Source: Cladochytrium replicatum (Eukaryota > Chytridiomycota > Chytridiomycetes > Cladochytriales > Cladochytriaceae). Taken from it: a DNA stretch of 64,000 nucleotides. A program made the position numbers and the translations under genes. Positions 45,801-57,482 of the stretch are shown here, one piece after another. The notes under the pieces are model-generated. The model made no database searches. It saw only the letters and a program-made list of their open reading frames with translations, and was not told the origin of the DNA. Position 1 is the stretch's first letter; each line of letters opens with the position of its first letter. The stretch lies in the NCBI GenBank assembly GCA_025526935.1, contig JAHLKD010000110.1, positions 62,001-126,000 of the forward strand. Direction: 5' to 3'.

Positions 45801-47813
45801 GCTCTATGTTTCACAATCTGACTCGACAAATGATGAAGTGAAACAAATTCAATCTAAAATTGAGAAAGCTCAATCGACACTAATTGAAAATAAGGCCCTA
45901 AAGAGCACTAAGCCTACAGAACAGCCTACAGATATAAAAGAAAAGACACCTGAAAAAGTAATTGAAAACAAGAATTTCCTGGAAGACAAACCACAACCAA
46001 GAGAACTTCATAGTAACTTGAAGAATGTGGGAGAGCAAGATATAGTCTCTCTGCAAAAGAGCCAGACAGATGCTAGTTTGTTGAAAGAAAAATCCAAAGG
46101 TACTTTTGTTATTTAGTTTCACAGACATCTACTTATAGAAAACCTGGGTAGATGAGTTAAAGAAACAGGAAATAGCGAATCAGAATGTACTATCCACAGA
46201 AACAACAAAATCACAACCAGGACTAGTTATTTCCACAGGATTGCCAGATAGCTCAGAAAAATCAGTCAAAAGTCAATCAACTAAAGATTTGAAAGTTCCA
46301 GATCAGACCAAAGAGAATCAAAACTCTGGACATTCGGTACCAAACGATATATCTCGCATCATATCAGAAATAGTGTGGATTGACAATGCACCTGTTGCAA
46401 TACTAGTTTCTTGTTTTGAATCTGTACGGACAATTACAACCAGTGTATGTTTAACATGCTTTACCTTTCCTTTTTCACTAAGTTGCAGAATAGGATATTC
46501 GAGTGATTTCATCTGTAATTTCCCCTCTAACTGCTGCTGTAGAAGCTTATAACTTCTTGGAATTTATTGCTTCAGCAACCCAATTTAGCTGTGACTCTAT
46601 TTCAAGAACATTATTTGAAAAGGAAGAGACAAATTCTAATAATCAGGGAGACGCAATTGTATATGTTCTCTTAGTGGAGCCGACACTGCCACCTTTACCT
46701 GAATCAACAGGGAAGTCCACCAATAATGCAACTTCATCTAGTAAAAAAGCTGAAAATGAAGAAGAAACTGCTGGAGTTGCTTTTGAAACTCCCAGGAATG
46801 TTGTCGAAATGCTAGTGGATTTTGGACAGGTTTTGAAGACCATTAGATAGACATGTAATATTTAATTGACTGAACATTTTTGCTTATTTCCAGATGTTTG
46901 ATGTTCTGACAGGAAAACATGGTTTGTCGCAGACTTCAAAACGCTTTGGAAACAAGGTAGGAAAGGTCTAAACACTGATAGCATCTGAACCTCTTTTACT
47001 GCTTCAAATGTTATAAAATAGTTTGGTAGGTGTATTTTCTTTAGAATTTGCCTCTTTCTGAGTTGCTGAGTGTAGTGGTTCTTGCGATTGCACAATCTAA
47101 CAATACTGGAAATGTTGCTCAAGACATATCTGATCTTGCTTTGGAACTGGTCTTCACACTTCAAACATATGAAAAACAAGCAAAATTAAAAGTTGGAGCC
47201 CGTATGGGGTTACATGTTGGGAGAGGTTCTGGTACTACTCGCAATAGTACTGCTACTAAAAAAAGAGACTCGACTGCATCATCAGGCTCTCAAAAGACAT
47301 ATTGGGGAGGTATACTTCAATATGCAGTCCAATTAGTAAGAAAAATGAAACTGCATTTTCTTTTCCTGACACAGACTATAGGCAAGCTTAAGCAATGATA
47401 ACAAAATAGTAGTTTCGTCAAACATTCGTGAAGAAACACAGTTGAAGCACTTTGAATTTGGAGACATGAATACTGCAGCAGTCCGAATTAATTCCATTTT
47501 GAATCCTTCGTTACGTATGGCTAGTTTAACATGTCAACTCTGAATTCTAACATTTCTATTTTAAGAGCTAGCCTCAGTATTCACTCTTGATGGCCACAGC
47601 AAGGTTCAAGAGCTGCAAACCGAATCAACACCTCCCAAGACCGAGATGTCAGAAATAATGGATACCAAGTTGAGCCAAAGCTCTTTAAATTCATCGAAAG
47701 AAAGTGTGGTCGAAGCACAAGCAAACAGGACACAAGCAGAAGGTGCACCCAGTCCTGTTTCCAACGAAGATGAGATCCCAACAAAGACAAAAAAGAAATG
47801 TGCCATTCTGTAG
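42826..47813 (+). CDS. GAF + degenerate class III cyclase-like protein with CaaX box
   Basis: A large gene, noticeably AT-rich after its first few hundred bases. Exon 1 (ATG 42826) encodes about 605 residues: a Tyr/Gln/Pro-rich start, then a Lys/Ser/Thr-rich disordered region with short basic patches (KRRKSKKA, PRRKSKKFG). Next is a GAF-like domain (VSVLGRLVARTAKLMNMPVC, LIEKNFVVWKCKYGLDKYI, LVGLNFYAGTTLITS, EILQDMAFLAMGIIEARGAL). After another disordered region come segments that align in order with a class III nucleotidyl cyclase: VVEMLVDFGQMFDVLTGKHG, SDLALELVFTLQTYEKQAK, KVGARMGLHVG, YWGGILQYAVQL and LKHFEFG. The expected metal Asp (VAILVSCFES where FADI is usual) and the Asn/Arg of the catalytic helix are absent. 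The protein ends KKKCAIL, a polybasic CaaX box predicted to be geranylgeranylated. About 1,450 residues. Confidence 0.65.
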
Positions 47814-47904
47814 CTACTTTTGAGCAAATACAATTCATGGAAGAACAAATTACATTTATAGATTTTGAAGAGCACATAATACAAGCACCCTCTTGATCAA
47901 GACC

Positions 47905-49253
47905 TCAAAGTTCCAATACTGCTGGCAGAAGCTTGGGAGATAGCTCCATGTTAATTACGCTAGCTTTGACAAGTTCCAATCCAACCAGTTGCACCATCAC
48001 CTCCAATGTTGCACGTACAGCTGAGAAACATGCAAACTAAGTTTAGTAAAGATTTGTAAAATTGTTCACATCTTACCTCCAAATGCTGTTTGAGCAAAGA
48101 ACCATTTGCCATGCTTGAAACACCCCGATTCGTCAAATTTCACAGTAATACCCAAAATTGCAGAGAATTGCTCCACCAGCACATCTCCACATAGGATAAC
48201 GCAGACATGACTTGGGGTATTTGCCAGCTCCTCCAAAAATCCTCGGATATCAGACGATGATTTTGGCACCGAAGGCACAAACACAATGTCGGTTAACTCG
48301 TCCACGAGCGGCACTTGTGATTCCTTGCTCCAGCCTCGATCCGTTTGAGCTCGAATGAAATCGGCGTGCTTGTACCCCAATCCCCCGTTCACAGCTGGAG
48401 CACCTTCCCCCAAATGTACGAGATCGTACCAATGCGAGTCCCTGACCGCAAGCAAGGCTTCTCCGACGAATCCAACATCGGCGGCATCGAACCCCGGCGC
48501 GAGTACCGTTACAACCCTACGCTTTCCTTCCCTAATCTCCAACCTCTCCAGCGCTTGGGCAACCAACATTGGTCCCATCTCAAAGATCTTCCTATACGCC
48601 TCCTCGGATGCCTTCAGGTCCGGAACTGGGTGAATCGAAGCAAATGGATCGTCTCCATCGGCGAGCGGCTCGTATCCCCACTCACTCTCCACAGCCTTCG
48701 CCGCGTCCGCTCCAAACAGTTTCGCCGCAAGCGCAAAGCCCAGATCCACGCCCGCGCTCACCCCGCTTCCAGTCCACACCTTGCCATCCTCGACGAACCG
48801 CGCTTTGTGCACGTACGTCACTTTCTCCCTTGCGAACATGCTCATCACCCCGAAATGCATCTTGTTAGAGGTTGCGCGACGGCCGTCGAGGATTCCTGCG
48901 TTCGCGAGAACACAGCTGCCCGTGCACACGCTAACGATGTATTTGGCGAGCGGTGCTTGACGGCGGAGAAAGTCGAGAATGACGGGGTCAAAAGCGGCTG
49001 AGCGAGTACCGATGCCGCCTGGGACAATGAGAACATCGAATTGCGGGGCAGTGGCGAAATCGTAAGATGGAATGGTGGGAAGGTGGGAGGCGGATTCGTT
49101 TGTCTCGGTTGTGAGACCTACGAATGAGAAGGTAGTGTCTGAAGCGACGGGGTCGGTGGAATGCTCGGCCGCCTTGATCAGGACGCAGAGTGGACCCATC
49201 AGATCAAGCAACTCCCACATTGGGAAAAGGACAGCAGCAATCTTGAGAGACAT
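47905..49253 (-). CDS. DJ-1/PfpI didomain protein (copy 1)
   Basis: Start chosen at ATG 49253 (MSLKIAAVLFPMWELLDLMG), which matches the paralogue; an in-frame ATG at 49283 would add 10 residues. The N-terminal 225 residues form a DJ-1/PfpI domain with the nucleophile elbow VSVCTGSCVLA (Cys) and GILDGRRATSNK, where isonitrile-hydratase relatives have GRRATTHW. Residues about 240-400 look like a second, decayed DJ-1 fold (RRVVTVLAPGFDAADVGFV ... ILCGDVLVEQF). A short last exon (from about 48020 down) encodes VRATLEVMVQLVGLELVKAS and the stop at 47905. The enzymatic role is uncertain. In tandem with copy 2, and converges with the GAF gene. Confidence 0.82.
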
Positions 49254-49476
49254 TTGGGATGGAAAGCGCAAGTCATGCGCCATTTCGGCGATTTATAGAC
49301 TGCACCTTGCGCAGTCTTTAGCACCAAGATCATGCAAAACGAACTGCGAGAGAAGCTGCGAGATTGCTAGCGGAGTCAGTCAGGGCTGATAGTCTCATCT
49401 GAAAAATGATCTCGATTGTGTATGATATGGCATTAACTGCCCCAACATAAGAAACATGCAACAAAGACAAACAAGT

Positions 49477-50810
49477 TCACAGAGCAACACCTGGTGGCAG
49501 GAGTTTTGGGGACAGCTCCATTGCGACTACACCGGCTCTCACTGGCTCTATACCTACAAGTTCGATCATTGCTTCCAAAGACGCTCGCATGGCTGCCAAT
49601 CTGACAATAAGAACAGTGTTGAACATTGCGTGCACACATTACCTCCAAATACGTTCTTAGCAAAGAACCATCGACCGCTTTTGAACCAATCCGATACACC
49701 ATATTCGACCTTAATACCTAGAATGGCTGCAAGTCGTTCGACAAGCAGATGCCCACAGGCAATGACTCGAACGGTGCTGGGGGAGTTTGCTAGATCCTCC
49801 AAGGCAGCAACCATGTTTTCGCTCAAGGTATTCACCGAGGGAACGAATACGATGTCTGTGAGATCGTCCACGAGTTGGAAGTTGGAACGCTTCGACGACC
49901 ACTTCTGATCTGCGTTTATCCGAGCAACATCCAGAAATCGACCTGCACCCCCACTGACGGCTTCATCCACCTGCACCAGATCAAACCAGTGTGAACCCAC
50001 AACAGCGAGGTGTGCCTCCCCGACAAACCCAATGTCTGCGAGCTCGAATCCATTTCCAAGAATTGTCGCTATTCTGCGCTTCCCTGCTTTGCCCAACACA
50101 CTCTCCCTCTCCGCATCAATTATGCTGGGGCCAGACTCCAGCGTCCTCTTATACTCTGCCTCTGATGCATTAGTATCAGGGGCTGGATAGATCTTCGCGA
50201 AGGGATCATCCCCTTCCGAAAGCGGCTCGTAACCCCACTCCGCTGCAACCTTCCTCGCAGCTTTTTCTCCAAAAAGCCTCTCCGCAAAAGCAAATCCAAG
50301 ATCGACGCCCGCGCTTACCCCGCTCGCAGTCCACATCTTCCCGTCCTCAACGTACCGCGCTTCACGTACATATGTCACCTTCTCCCGCGCAAACATGCTC
50401 ATAAACCCAAACATGCTCTTGTTTGAAGTAGCTCGGCGACCGTCTAGTAGCCCTGTGTTCGCGAGAACGCAACTGCCCGTACACACACTGGCGATGAATC
50501 GGGCGTTAGGTTCCTGCCTCCGGAAAAAGTCGAGGACATCGGAGTCGAAGGCAGCCACTCGTGTCCCGACACCGCCAGGAATAATTATGACGTCGAACTG
50601 CGGTGCTGTTGAAAACTCATGTGTTGGAAAGGTGGGTAGATGTGAAGCAGACTCGTTGGGCTCGGATATCGAATGACCAACAAGGTGGAATGTGGCAGAG
50701 GAATCAGGATCGTCAGAAAATTCTGCGGCTTTCACGAGCACGCAGAGAGGCCCGATAAGGTCAAGAAGTTCCCACATCGGGAAGAGAACGCCAGCGATCT
50801 TCAAAGGCAT
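49477..50810 (-). CDS. DJ-1/PfpI didomain protein (copy 2)
   Basis: Paralogue of copy 1, same strand, about 220 bp upstream of it. ATG at 50810 (MPLKIAGVLFPMWELLDLIG). The same nucleophile elbow (SVCTGSCVLANTGLLDG) and a second C-terminal DJ-1-like half (RRIATILGNGFELADIGFV ... VIACGHLLVERLAAILGIKV) are present. The final exon joins after FFAKNVFG at about 49600, using an acceptor ending TTGGCAG, and encodes MRASLEAMIELVGIEPVRAG, ending at 49477. The conserved intron position confirms tandem duplication. The Cys nucleophile is kept in both copies, but the His/Trp after GRRAT is replaced by Asn/Lys. Confidence 0.83.
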
Positions 50811-50914
50811 CGAGATTTAAGGTTGGGATATGCGCCATTTGGGCTAAAGGTAATTATGAAAATCACAATTCCTCACTTTTCTTGGGATCTATTTTCCCAA
50901 GCTTCTTGACACTT

Positions 50915-51970
50915 TCATCGTCTTGCATCATTTACCTTCTTCTCAGACGTCGCTCGGATCTCATACAACTTCGACCCAACCAGATTCATCACCAACCCCT
51001 TCAGCTTCGAAACTGCCGCCCCGTGCAGTGCTGCAATTCATAGTTTAGAGTTACTTCTCAATATCGTTCTGGAATGGCTTCTTTGCGGATCAGGCGTCTG
51101 AGTTGCCTCTTGTGGAGCAGAAACGGAATCGGCCCCATACGCGTCCATATCATGCGACTCAGCAGCAGTCTCCGGGACAATGCGATGTGGAGATTGGATC
51201 CCACTTTACAGGGTTCTCTTTCTGCGCATCAAGCTGGGAGACATCGGCTGATTCGCTTTCGGTCGGAACTGCGGCGACTTGTCCTGATCCCGCGATCTCT
51301 GCTTCCACAGGGCCAGTGATCTCACCACCATTGGCATCTATTACTGGTTGTACTTGAGCTTCAACTGAAAAGTCGTGCTTTTATTTGTACATAAGGTAGT
51401 GCCAGAAGTATCTAAGGAGTTCATCAGCACAAGCGATGTCAAGCACTCAATCACGCGTAGCTCTTACGTGTTCAATGCGTAATCCCTGATGAGCTTGAGA
51501 TCATCCAGGGAAAAGATATTCTGGGAGTAAGGAAGCCGGTTCACGGAGTGCTGAAGAAGAAGAGTCTTGAAAAAGTCGAAATCTTCGGCAAGAATGAAGC
51601 TAGTGTCTGTTCTGCAAGAGCAAACTTTATTCAATTGTTTTACACGAAGATGGGTACTCTTTCAAACCTGTGCAACGCTCATGAATCTCAAGCATGATCG
51701 AGAACAACGCTGAGGTCTCCGATGGGCAAACCCTTCTGCTTGACGTTGCTTTGTGAAGAGATAAGGAGTGCAAATTTGCGAACAGCGTCAGGTGGTACAG
51801 GAAATCCATCAACTCGGCAATTTTTTGGCCAGGATCAAGTTTCATAACGCTCGCGATGTACCTAAACAGAGATATCAAGCTGTGGTAGCAGAATATGTCT
51901 CTCTCCGTGATCCCTACGATCGTCCTTTTTCAGGCCCGGGAAACCCCTTGAAATCATAAATGTGCTTCAT
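50915..51970 (-). CDS. CFAP119/CCDC189-like flagellar protein, with apparent disruptions
   Basis: Minus-strand exons read MKHIYDFKGFPGPEKGRS (ATG 51970), YIASVMKLDPGQKIAELMDF, ETSALFSIMLEIHERCT, DTSFILAEDFDFFKTLLLQH + SVNRLPYSQNIFSLDDL and KLIRDYALNT, then YFWHYLMYK. This order matches the cilia- and flagella-associated protein CFAP119/CCDC189 (DUF4498), with its SALFSI, LL.HSV.R.P and YF.HY..YK motifs. After YLMYK an in-frame TAA interrupts before HDFSVEAQVQPV, and a one-base shift occurs near 51190. The tail continues to KKVNDARR at 50915. It is either a recently damaged gene or the sequence has errors. It is divergent from PEX5 across about 207 bp. Confidence 0.6.
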
Positions 51971-52177
51971 CGACAAATGCTTCCTGACAGCTAGTTAATA
52001 GCTACATATTACGAATTAAAACCATATACCATACTCATGACTTAGCCTATTAAGGCCCATCAGTCTCCAATAGCACTGATCGTTTCTTTTCCAAACCCCA
52101 TATTTTCGGCTCATTGTTCACACCGTGCAGCTTTATGTGGCTTCCTCCGAACGTGACTGTCGTACACACGATTCGTG

Positions 52178-54527
52178 ATGTCATTCGAATCCTTCGTCGG
52201 CTCGGGGGCAGAATGCTCCACAGGAAACAACTTTTCAAAGCTTGTAAGCCATCTCGACAAGGACTCGGCTGCATCGCAGGTACGTAAATGCATCGCTTCA
52301 TTAAACAGTGTGACATTTGTAATGCTGACAAACATCCGCATTTTGCCAGGCATTCAGACCTGTTGACCCGATCATTGCAGGCCCGAGCTCCGTAAGTCCT
52401 TAAGTTAATTGTTACTGAAGGTAGGGGACTCACGCCATCGCTTTCTTTGCATGCTTTGCGATCCGTATTAGCGACCTGGTCGACAAGCTGTGTTCAACGA
52501 AACTCGAGTGAGTGAAGAATGGCTTGTGAAAGTTATCAAATATTGATACCACTGTATTTAGTTTGCCGATGAATTTCTGAGCAATGGGCCACCACCAGCA
52601 GCTGGACAGCTCACCCATTTGTCCCACCACTCATTGCCGGACCTCGAGCGGCACCTTGAGCGCCAATTCTCCGCTCCTGCACCGCTGCATCCTGCAGGTA
52701 GGTCCACATGAGTTGTTACGATTACTGCACGAAATTCACACACATAGTTTCTCAGGATGGGCAGACGAGTTTGGTCGGTTCCAAGGAGGAGCTGGCAGCA
52801 GCGGCAGCAACGCTGAATTCGAGGAGGTTTTCAACAAGCACGTTGTAGCGCGTGGACCACCAGCTGGTAGAACTAAATGAACTACTTTTGGCTAATACCC
52901 ACTAAATTTTCCGTGCAGATTGGAGGGACGAGTTCATGCAGAGCCACGGTGGCAGCCTATCCAACATTCATGCCGAATCTTCCCACCCCGAGCTCGAGCG
53001 GGCCTTCCAGGAGCACCACAACGCCGTCCTCGAACAAGAATGGTCGAAGCACTTTGAAGAGGTTTCCGCGACACTGACTTCGAAAGGCAAGGAGCACCTC
53101 ATTATCTCCTCCGGCAACGACGTCACGGATTGGGCCACGCAATTCGACAAACTACGTGCGGAAGCGGGAGAGGACGGAATGATGGACCCGGAGTTCATGG
53201 AAAAGTTTAACTCGCTATGGAGCGATATGGTGCAACAGGACAAGGATCTTGGCGCCGCGAGGGACTGGGAACAGGACTTCAACAACGAGTGGTTACCGTC
53301 ACATGCCGAGGCGATCACGGATCCCGATCCAGTCACAGCTCCACTTGCCCCGTACGTGTTTGAGAAGGAGAACCCGTATCTCGCGCATCCGGATCCGTTG
53401 GGCGTTGGGTTGAGGATGATGGACGGCGGGAACCTCAGCGAGGCTGCTTTGGCGTTCGAGGCTGCTTGCCAGAGGGACGAGAGGGACGAGCAGGCCTGGA
53501 TGTATTTGGGCCTGTGCCAGGCTGAGAATGAGAAAGAGGAGGCGGCGATCGCGGCATTGCAGAGATGCGTGCAAGAGAACCCTCAAAATTTGAAGGCGCT
53601 GATGGTAAGTGAATACGTTTGTCCCCGTCATTGTGAGTTGCTAAGCATATGTTGCGTTTCAGGCTCTTGCCGTGTCTTACACAAACGAAAACCAGGACAT
53701 TCAAGCCTACACCACACTCGAACGCTACATCAAAACCCAATACCCTTCGATCCCAGTCCCTAGCTCCGTTTCTGCCCTCTCCGCCATCGACCTTCAGAAA
53801 CACGTCACAAGTCTCTTCCTCGAAGCTGCACGTTTGGGTCGCTCTCACGCTGCCCAGCCGACCGTAAGCACGACTTCGACTTCCGACGACGTCAAAACAA
53901 GCGATATTGACGCTGATGTTCAAGTCGGACTCGGCGTACTTTTCTACAACTCCGCCGAATTCGAGAAGGCTGTAGACTGCTTCCGTTGCGCGCTTAGTGT
54001 CAGGCCCGGAGACTACGTGCTGTGGAACCGACTTGGTGCTACTCTCGCCAACTCTGGAAAGAGTGAGTTGCAATCGCTAGTAGTTACCTTGCATTGGCTG
54101 ATAAAATGTCTAGGCGAGGAAGCGATCTCGGCCTACCACCAGGCGTTATCGATCAAACCGACGTTTGTGCGTGGACGGTACAACCTCGGAGTGTCGTGCA
54201 TCAACATTGGTGTGTACGAGGAAGCTGTGGAGCACCTCCTCGGTGCTTTGGCTCTCCATGTTGTCGAACCGCCCACGGCAGGTCCAGGCGTGGCCGGCGA
54301 TGCTGATTTCCTGGGCGGAAGGGGTGGCTCGATGGAAAACAACGTGAGCGTGAACTTGTGGAACACACTTCGACGCACTTTTGTCCTTGTGAGTTTTCTC
54401 CCTGTTTCTGAGTTTTGGAGCGATGGTGTGCTAATCATATTGTTTCCAGATGGACCGGCAGGATCTTGCAGAAAAGGCGTATGCTGGTGCGGATTTGGGA
54501 CAATTCCGAGGAGAGTTTGATTTTTGA
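52178..54527 (+). CDS. PEX5: Peroxisomal PTS1 import receptor PEX5
   Basis: Cytosolic shuttling receptor that binds SKL-type C-termini and docks at PEX14/PEX13. ATG at 52178 (MSFESFVGSGAECSTGNNF): the N-terminal Cys is the conserved site of monoubiquitination that drives recycling. Five WxxxF PEX14-binding pentapeptides are visible: WADEF, WRDEF, WSKHF, WATQF and WEQDF. The C-terminal half carries TPR repeats (LSEAALAFEAACQRDERDEQ, AWMYLGLCQAENEKEEAAIA, VGLGVLFYNSAEFEKAVDCF, LWNRLGATLANSG, EAISAYHQALSIKPTFVRGR, YNLGVSCINIGVYEEAVEHL). Seven or so exons join in frame to TGA at 54527. Complete. Its likely cargo includes the three FAT proteins encoded 10-22 kb away. Confidence 0.93.
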
Positions 54528-54689
54528 AGTGGAAAAATACATTTTCAAAGCGACATTTGGTTATAGTGAACTGAAGATGCCTGATCCACGTTAAGAAGTT
54601 GTTTGGAGCGTAGTTAGTAGAGCGTACAATTGTCCAAGTTGTTTTTTGGTGGTGGTATGAGCAGGGTTGATTTTACCGGCTGGTTGATT

Positions 54690-55490
54690 ACCAGCTAGTC
54701 TCCCTTGCTGGAAGATTTTCAACGCTCATTACGACGGCTCCATCGACCAATTTTGGGAACGAAAGCTCAGGCACCTCTGCACAACGGCCGAGCTGTTGGC
54801 CGACGACATGGTCGGGTACTATTACCATACACGAGCAACTAACCGCGACTGCTCTTGGACACATAGACACGGGAAGTAGTTAGTGGGAACACGTTGCGGA
54901 AGAAGATCAAGTACACTCATTCGGTGGCCTCAGCACTCGATCAAGGGGAGGTGTTGTATGGGCATTCTGCACCGGTGACCGAAGATGTTGTAAATGGAGT
55001 CCTTGAATGGTTCTCTCGATACTGGACTCTACAAGAAGCTTGTCTCCTTTGTCAGTGCTTGTACAAGCTGGGCCGCGATAATCAAGCCGTCTATGCAACG
55101 GAGAGCAACTTTTCCTGGGTCACCGCAGCATCTTTTTGCCTTGGAGATAGCAATGCTCTCCAGTGCGGTTTCGAGCTTCTCGCGGGAAGCTGATAGTACC
55201 CCACTCTCGAACGTGGACTTCCGGAAACTGGCGATTCGGGAAGCCTACGAAAACATGGACGCAATCTATTCGATCACCACCACCTGGTCTGCCCGTTGTT
55301 CAAGGAGCCCTGACACGTCGACACGCACAGGCGGTATGATGAGGATCCAACGGTCGTCGTGCGTGAACTCGTTCTGGTAAAGAGGAGCGCTGTTTCGGAG
55401 ACGGTTGTTTATCATTATGTGGGATGGCGTGAGTCGTTCCTGGAGTTCGACAGGATGCCAATTATCAGACGCAGCTGATCTGGGTGGTCG
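54690..55490 (+). pseudogene. Decayed gene with HET-like motif
   Basis: Plus-strand segments in shifting frames: WKIFNAHYDGSIDQFW, VLEWFSRYWTLQEACL, AIREAYENMDAIYSITTTWS and RYDEDPTVVVRELVLVKRSA. SRYWTLQEA resembles the SRxWTLQE motif of fungal HET (heterokaryon incompatibility) domains. The WxDxxCINQ motif that should precede it was not found. The frame changes at least three times. The identification is tentative and rests on one motif. Confidence 0.35.
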
Positions 55491-56246
55491 GGGGAGCTGC
55501 CACATGTGGTTTAGAATGCCAGGGAGTTTTGAGTAGATCTGAGACGAACAAACTATGGTTGCAGTGCTGGCGAATTTCCTTAATCACCTTTCCATGTTCT
55601 CACTCTTGCGCATATTTGTACACCAAGCTCCGCTGACTTCGGCGTTTACTCACCTTGTCGCTCCTCTTTTTTGTTGGAATCTCAAAATATGCTCGCATCC
55701 AACATTGTACTTTGGCCTTTCTGTTTGGCACAAAATATCTTCCTTGATAGCACTGAGCGAGATCTCAAGACCCTGTATGCCATTGACGATAAGACGCTCA
55801 ATATGCTTTGTAACCGCAACTCAATAACTTTGCAACTCAATAACTTTGGTATACTTCCAAAAAAAGAACATTCAAACTTCCTTTTTGAGAAAGAACGGGG
55901 TGACGAGCGTACAATGGAAAACGAGATTGGCAGCGTCCTAAAAGAAGCATGTTGAAGCAAACGAAACACAAAAACAAAACGAAAAAAATGGAGAAGACGA
56001 CGCTCTCCTCAAACTGGGACATAAAAACAATGAGATATTTTTGGGAATCACGAACGATTATGTGAAAACTAAGGTACGGAAATGAACCCATAGCAAGAAA
56101 ACCTCCAGTGAATAGGATCTCAAATGCCAATGCTCAAAGGAAAACAAACCATCAACGGATGTGCACATCGAAAAAACCATCCTTGCCCCAAGAAGAAGTC
56201 TGGACATCTCTTCCCTTCTCAAACTCGTTTATGAAACGTGTTTTGT
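55491..56246. other. Intergenic stretch, nothing recognised
   Basis: AT-rich, A-tracts near 55975-55990. No gene, repeat or RNA motif supported. Confidence 0.35.
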
Positions 56247-57075
56247 TTACTTCTGGGCCTCAGCGGCGGCGGGCTTGGGGCCAGCGCCGATCTTTGCGAG
56301 AATGGGGTTGACGAGCTTCTCGATCTGCTCAATCACGTTCTGGATTGCGGGGATGTGGGTGATGGTTTCGACCGTGCCGTTGACCTTCGTAACGATGAAG
56401 CCGGTACCGGTGTGGACGGTGTCGGAGACAGACTTTGCTGTGGAGGAGATGTTGGCCTGGGTAGTCTCGACGGTGTGTGATACAACCTCGTAGGTCTTTT
56501 CGCCTGGTATTGGTTTAAGTAGTGAGTGACAGAACTGCAACACTTCCCGAGGAATCGTTTGTACATACCCACGTTGATGACGAAAAGGGGAATGTAAGGC
56601 TTTACTGTGCCGACGGGGTCTTTCTGGAGGGCCTTTGCGCCGTCGATAGCTGATGTAACGAGTTGGGCGACTGGGGACGGGGTGTAAGCGGAGATGGTGG
56701 TGGTGGCCCCGGAGACGGCAACTTTTCCAAGGTCGACGGTCTGCGAGACCTTCTGTGCGGCAAATTCGCGGGTGGCTGCGACATTGTCGGAGATGGCCTT
56801 CTGTGTTGAGGTCGCAGTCGAGATTCCGGACTCGATGACCTGAGTCGCGGTGTTGATGGCGTAGATGCCGATGTTCTTTGCGATGTCGGGGAGGTAGGCA
56901 GAGCCCGTGTTGACTGGATAGAGAGAGTAAGATCTAGGAATTTGGGGACCAGTCGGGAGAGATATTTACCGGCGTATGTGGAAGCGTCTTTGACGACCTT
57001 GGGGACGTAACCGTCGACAGCGTTCATGACAGCCTCAGCAGCCTCGACAGCCTTGGGGTTGATCTCGTTGGGCAT
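56247..57075 (-). CDS. Amphipathic helical protein, possibly lipid-droplet (perilipin/REF-like)
   Basis: Three exons join in frame from ATG at 57075 (MPNEINPKAVEAAEAVMNAV), introns near 56969-56914 and 56566-56504, about 234 residues. There is no signal peptide or membrane span. Long amphipathic helices rich in Ala/Thr/Val/Ser repeat through the protein (YAINTATQVIESGISTATS, AAQKVSQTVDLGKVAVSGA, SSTAKSVSDTVHTGTGF), separated by proline breaks (AYTPSPVAQLV, VKPYIPLFVI). This composition is like perilipins and plant rubber-particle/LDAP proteins that coat lipid droplets, but no diagnostic motif is certain. Its place near PEX5 and the FAT genes makes a lipid role attractive. The ORF is intact. 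Confidence 0.5.
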
Positions 57076-57482
57076 GGTGATTCTGGGTGAGAGAGTCTGG
57101 GGAAAGTCGTTTGCGTTTAAGTAGATCACAACAAATGGGGCGAGTGTGACGTCATCGATCAGTCGGGATTTAAAGAATGGGTTGGGGGACACTAGCGGGG
57201 GAGAGACATGGCGGGTGGTACGTCATTGTTATTATTATTTTTTTATAAAGTTGGAACTTATGTGATGATGAGGTTCATATTTACTTATTTATTCTGTACC
57301 TTTAGCGATGAGCCTGCACTAGTCTCTTACCCAAAGACAGCCATTGATGGACGATTGATTGACGATTGAAGTTTCGTTCTTTTTTGTTAAATTTCATCAC
57401 TTGCTCACGTGTTTCAATTAACCCAAGTTTGGCTCTTAATGTGCCAATTGTTTGACGAAGGTAGTACTTTGCGTAATCCAAA

